Source of the DNA: Desulfobulbaceae bacterium
GTDB taxonomy: Bacteria; Desulfobacterota; Desulfobulbia; Desulfobulbales; Desulfocapsaceae
Assembly: GCA_024643445.1 (NCBI GenBank)
Contig: JAHEMX010000187.1
Span: 1 to 7,277, forward strand
Direction: 5' to 3'
Length of the DNA stretch: 7,277 nt
How positions within the stretch are numbered: position 1 is the stretch's first letter; each line of letters begins with the position of its first letter. The notes below the pieces were generated by a model. It made no database searches. It was not told the DNA's origin and saw only the letters and a list, made by a program, of their open reading frames with translations. The position numbers and the translations under genes were made by a program. Positions 5,393 through 7,277 of the stretch are shown here, piece after piece.

Positions 5393-5423
5393 TCTTGCAT
5401 TTCTTGCAAGAAAACGACACAAT
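5393..5423 (+). promoter_or_regulatory. Weak candidate promoter with overlapping palindrome for the HIT gene
   Basis: TTGCAT (5395-5400) and CACAAT (5418-5423) are 17 bp apart and could serve as -35 and -10. The inverted repeat TCTTGCA/TGCAAGA (5393-5399, 5405-5411) covers the -35, a position where a regulator could bind. The hexamer matches are mediocre; the location, after a terminator and before the HIT gene, is what makes it plausible. Confidence 0.25.
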
Positions 5424-5489
5424 GTGCACGACTCAGTCCCGAATGCCAACCGGTTTTACCGTGTAAACCAGCAACCAGTGGGGGTAATG

Positions 5490-5831
5490 ATGAGTGATTG
5501 CTTGTTTTGCAAGATTGTCGCAGGCGATATTCCAGTCAAAAAAGTGTATGAAGACGATGATATCTTCGCCTTCTGGGATATTTCTCCCCAGGCACCGAAG
5601 CATTTTCTGGTCATCCCTAAAAAACATCTGAGCCAAGTATCCCTGCTCGACAAAGAAGATGACCGGCTGATAGGCAAGCTTATACGCAAAGGTTCAGACC
5701 TGGCTGCAGAGAACGGCATCAGCAATGGCTTTAGGCTTATTATCAACGATGGTGCAGATGCCGGACTGGAAGTTTTTCATATCCATATGCACGTTCTCGG
5801 CGGACGTCGGATGGGCTGGCCGCCCGGCTGA
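5490..5831 (+). CDS. HIT family protein (HinT-like nucleoside phosphoramidate hydrolase)
   Basis: The 113-residue protein has the complete histidine-triad layout of the HINT branch, which hydrolyses purine nucleoside phosphoramidates and related AMP conjugates in the cytoplasm. It opens with CLFCKI (residues 4-9), contains the nucleotide-pocket segment AFWDISPQAPKHFLVIPKKH (27-46), and has the triad HIHMHVL at 97-103, where the middle residue of the three, H99, is the family nucleophile. It ends with the conserved GGRRMGWPPG. The triad is preceded by GLEVF where many HinT proteins have GQ-S/E-V. The start at 5490 gives the canonical MSDCLFCK and has GTGGGGG (5478-5484) 5 bases upstream. An adjacent ATG (5487) and a much longer in-frame extension from 5364 are less likely, since the extension would cross the candidate promoter. 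The family is widespread and physiological substrates are generally unclear. Confidence 0.94.
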   Translation: MSDCLFCKIVAGDIPVKKVYEDDDIFAFWDISPQAPKHFLVIPKKHLSQVSLLDKEDDRLIGKLIRKGSDLAAENGISNGFRLIINDGADAGLEVFHIHMHVLGGRRMGWPPG

Positions 5832-5837
5832 TTCCAG

Positions 5838-5939
5838 CGGCGGGTCATCCGCCGGCGCCGTGCCTGCGGCAGCAGCTTAAACCAGCCATTCTGGCAGGAT
5901 AGTCAGTCCGCCGGCCGGATTTTTCAGCCTGCCGGCGGA
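5838..5939 (+). repeat. Cluster of GC-rich hairpins between the HIT gene and rmuC
   Basis: CGGCGG (5838-5843) pairs with CCGCCG (5849-5854). TCCGCCGGC (5907-5915) pairs perfectly with GCCGGCGGA (5931-5939) around a 15-base loop. The nonamer TCCGCCGGC also occurs at 5848-5856, so it is present twice directly and once inverted. None has a following T-run on the + strand. They may end or stabilise the HIT transcript. Confidence 0.45.
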
Positions 5940-5974
5940 AAGCATCAGATGCGCGAAACCATGCCTTACCACTC

Positions 5975-7228
5975 ATGACTGCACAATTTCTTCACTGGAT
6001 GAGTACACCGTCCCGGGAGCAACTGCTCCCGCTGCTGGCTGCCGTGCTCGGCGGTCTGATCTGCTTCTTTTTCATGGAGTGGCGGATCATCAGGTGCAAA
6101 CGCAAACACCAGGAGCTGGCTCTACGCTATGCGGCCCTTGAGGAGCGGCTCATTTCCGAACATAAACATGGACAGGAGAAACTGGATCTTCTCGAACAAT
6201 CACGCCAGGAGATGAAGCACCAGTTTAAAAACCTCGCCCAGGAGATTTTTGACGAGAAGACGACGACATTCTCCCGGCAAAGCAGTGATAAGATGGAGAG
6301 CCTGCTGCAGCCGTTTCGGGAACAGATCGTCGCCTTCCGCGGTCGGATTGAAACCATTTTCCTGGAGGAAACCCGCGAGCATGCCTCGCTCAAGCAGGAG
6401 ATAGTACATCTCCGCGAACTCAACCGGCAGATCAACCAGGAGGCGATCAATCTCACCCGGGCCATCAGCGGAGATCGAAAACTGCAAGGGAGCTGGGGAG
6501 AGCTGGTACTTGAAAAAATTCTCGAGCGGTCGGGACTGCGCAAGGGAACGGAGTATGAAACCCAGACAGGGCTTCGCGACGGTGACAACAAATTATTCAA
6601 GCCGGACGTCATCATTCACCTGCCCGATGAGAAGGATATCGTCATCGACTCCAAGGTTTCCCTGTCCGCCTGGTCGCGCTTTGTTGCGGCCGAGGACGAG
6701 AGCGAGCGGGAAACGGCCATGAGTGAGCATATCCAGGCATTGTATAACCATCTCAAATCGCTTGGTGCTAAAGACTACAGTTCGCTTCAGGGCCTTCGAT
6801 CACTGGATTTTGTCCTGATGTTCATCCCCATTGACGCCGCCTTCATGACGGCAATCCAGGTAAAAGAAGAATTGTTCACCGAGATGTATTCACAAAAAGT
6901 GATTATAGTAACGCCGACCACCTTGCTGGCCACGCTGCGGACCGTCGAATATTTCTGGCAGCTTGAGAAGCAGAACATCAATGCCCTGGAAATTGCCGAA
7001 CGGGCCGGCCTGTTATATGACAAGTTACGGGGATTCCTTGAAGATATGGAAAAACTCGGTCGACAGATTGACGCTTGCAAAGATTCCTATGATAACGCTA
7101 TCAACAAAATGTCCCAGGGGCGGGGAAACCTGCTCTCCCAGGCAAGCAAATTCCCGGAGCTTGGTGTAAAAGTAAAGGCACCATTTCCCCTCAAATTGGT
7201 AAGAGAGAAAGATGAAGAATCGCTGTGA
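5975..7228 (+). CDS. rmuC: RmuC family DNA recombination protein
   Basis: The 417-residue protein matches RmuC in order and content. The family was named from E. coli mutants with altered recombination at inverted repeats; it is predicted to be a PD-(D/E)XK-type nuclease, and its biochemical role is poorly defined. A hydrophobic segment at about 17-34 (LLPLLAAVLGGLICFFF) anchors the N-terminus in the inner membrane. A long coiled coil follows (about 45-165). The core contains GSWGE (172-176), KPDVI (209-213) and IDSKVSL (224-230), giving the E-x(n)-D-x(n)-D-S-K arrangement expected of the fold. Later family blocks are LMFIPIDAAF (281-290) and VTPTTLLATLR (312-322). The ATG at 5975 has no convincing Shine-Dalgarno; an internal ATG at 5999 (residue 9) would keep the membrane anchor and is an alternative. 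No frame lesions are seen. A following ORF begins at its stop, suggesting coupling downstream. Confidence 0.95.
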   Translation: MTAQFLHWMSTPSREQLLPLLAAVLGGLICFFFMEWRIIRCKRKHQELALRYAALEERLISEHKHGQEKLDLLEQSRQEMKHQFKNLAQEIFDEKTTTFSRQSSDKMESLLQPFREQIVAFRGRIETIFLEETREHASLKQEIVHLRELNRQINQEAINLTRAISGDRKLQGSWGELVLEKILERSGLRKGTEYETQTGLRDGDNKLFKPDVIIHLPDEKDIVIDSKVSLSAWSRFVAAEDESERETAMSEHIQALYNHLKSLGAKDYSSLQGLRSLDFVLMFIPIDAAFMTAIQVKEELFTEMYSQKVIIVTPTTLLATLRTVEYFWQLEKQNINALEIAERAGLLYDKLRGFLEDMEKLGRQIDACKDSYDNAINKMSQGRGNLLSQASKFPELGVKVKAPFPLKLVREKDEESL

Positions 7229-7277
7229 CATGAACAGAAAGACACTACGACCGGCTGTCCTGACGCGCCGGATATTT
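7212..7277 (+). CDS. Start of an unidentified downstream gene, cut by the window edge
   Basis: An open frame that runs off the right edge contains two in-frame starts: ATG 7212, overlapping the rmuC end by 17 bp and preceded by AAGAGAG (7201-7207), and ATG 7230, one base after the rmuC stop. The visible residues (MNRKTLRPAVLTRRIF from the second start) are basic and contain an Arg pair, which could begin a signal or membrane sequence, but too little is present to name it. The tight spacing suggests co-translation with rmuC. Confidence 0.35.
   Translation, partial: MKNRCDMNRKTLRPAVLTRRIF

Overview
The window looks like a chromosomal segment of a Gram-negative bacterium, most likely a delta-proteobacterium (Desulfobacterota, possibly the Desulfobulbales). 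This rests on the style of the ClpS/ClpA, RmuC and HIT proteins, the gene neighbourhood and the moderate G+C content. It is inference from protein character, not from a database search. All intact genes are on the + strand.

Layout. Bases 1-278 hold the 3' end of a gene resembling DNA polymerase III delta subunit (holA). A good sigma-70-like promoter (283-310) then leads into clpS (372-686) and clpA (792-3065). These encode the N-degron adaptor and the AAA+ unfoldase that feed substrates to ClpP. The 105-bp gap between them contains two hairpins. A perfect 13-bp hairpin (3109-3139) follows clpA.

Bases 3140-4805 contain no intact gene of recognisable function. At the centre is a 1.1-kb element (3466-4565) bounded by two 144-bp inverted repeats that differ at one base. 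It carries a dead IS1595/ISXO2-type transposase on the - strand, with an internal deletion, three TGA stops, one frameshift and loss of a catalytic Asp. Small ORFs with ribosome-binding sites lie on the - strand on both sides of it, and another lies inside it.

Beyond the element are a two-CBS-domain protein (4806-5264) with a probable terminator (5326-5372), a HIT-family nucleotide hydrolase (5490-5831), and rmuC (5975-7228), a membrane-anchored protein of the PD-(D/E)XK-like type. A further ORF starts at the end of rmuC and leaves the window.

The genes do not form one pathway. clpS-clpA is a functional pair; the CBS, HIT and RmuC genes are housekeeping or regulatory neighbours. I did not find a convincing new defence or metabolic system. 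The best candidate for a second look is the inverted-repeat element: its arms are almost identical although its transposase is badly decayed, and each arm contains its own palindromes.
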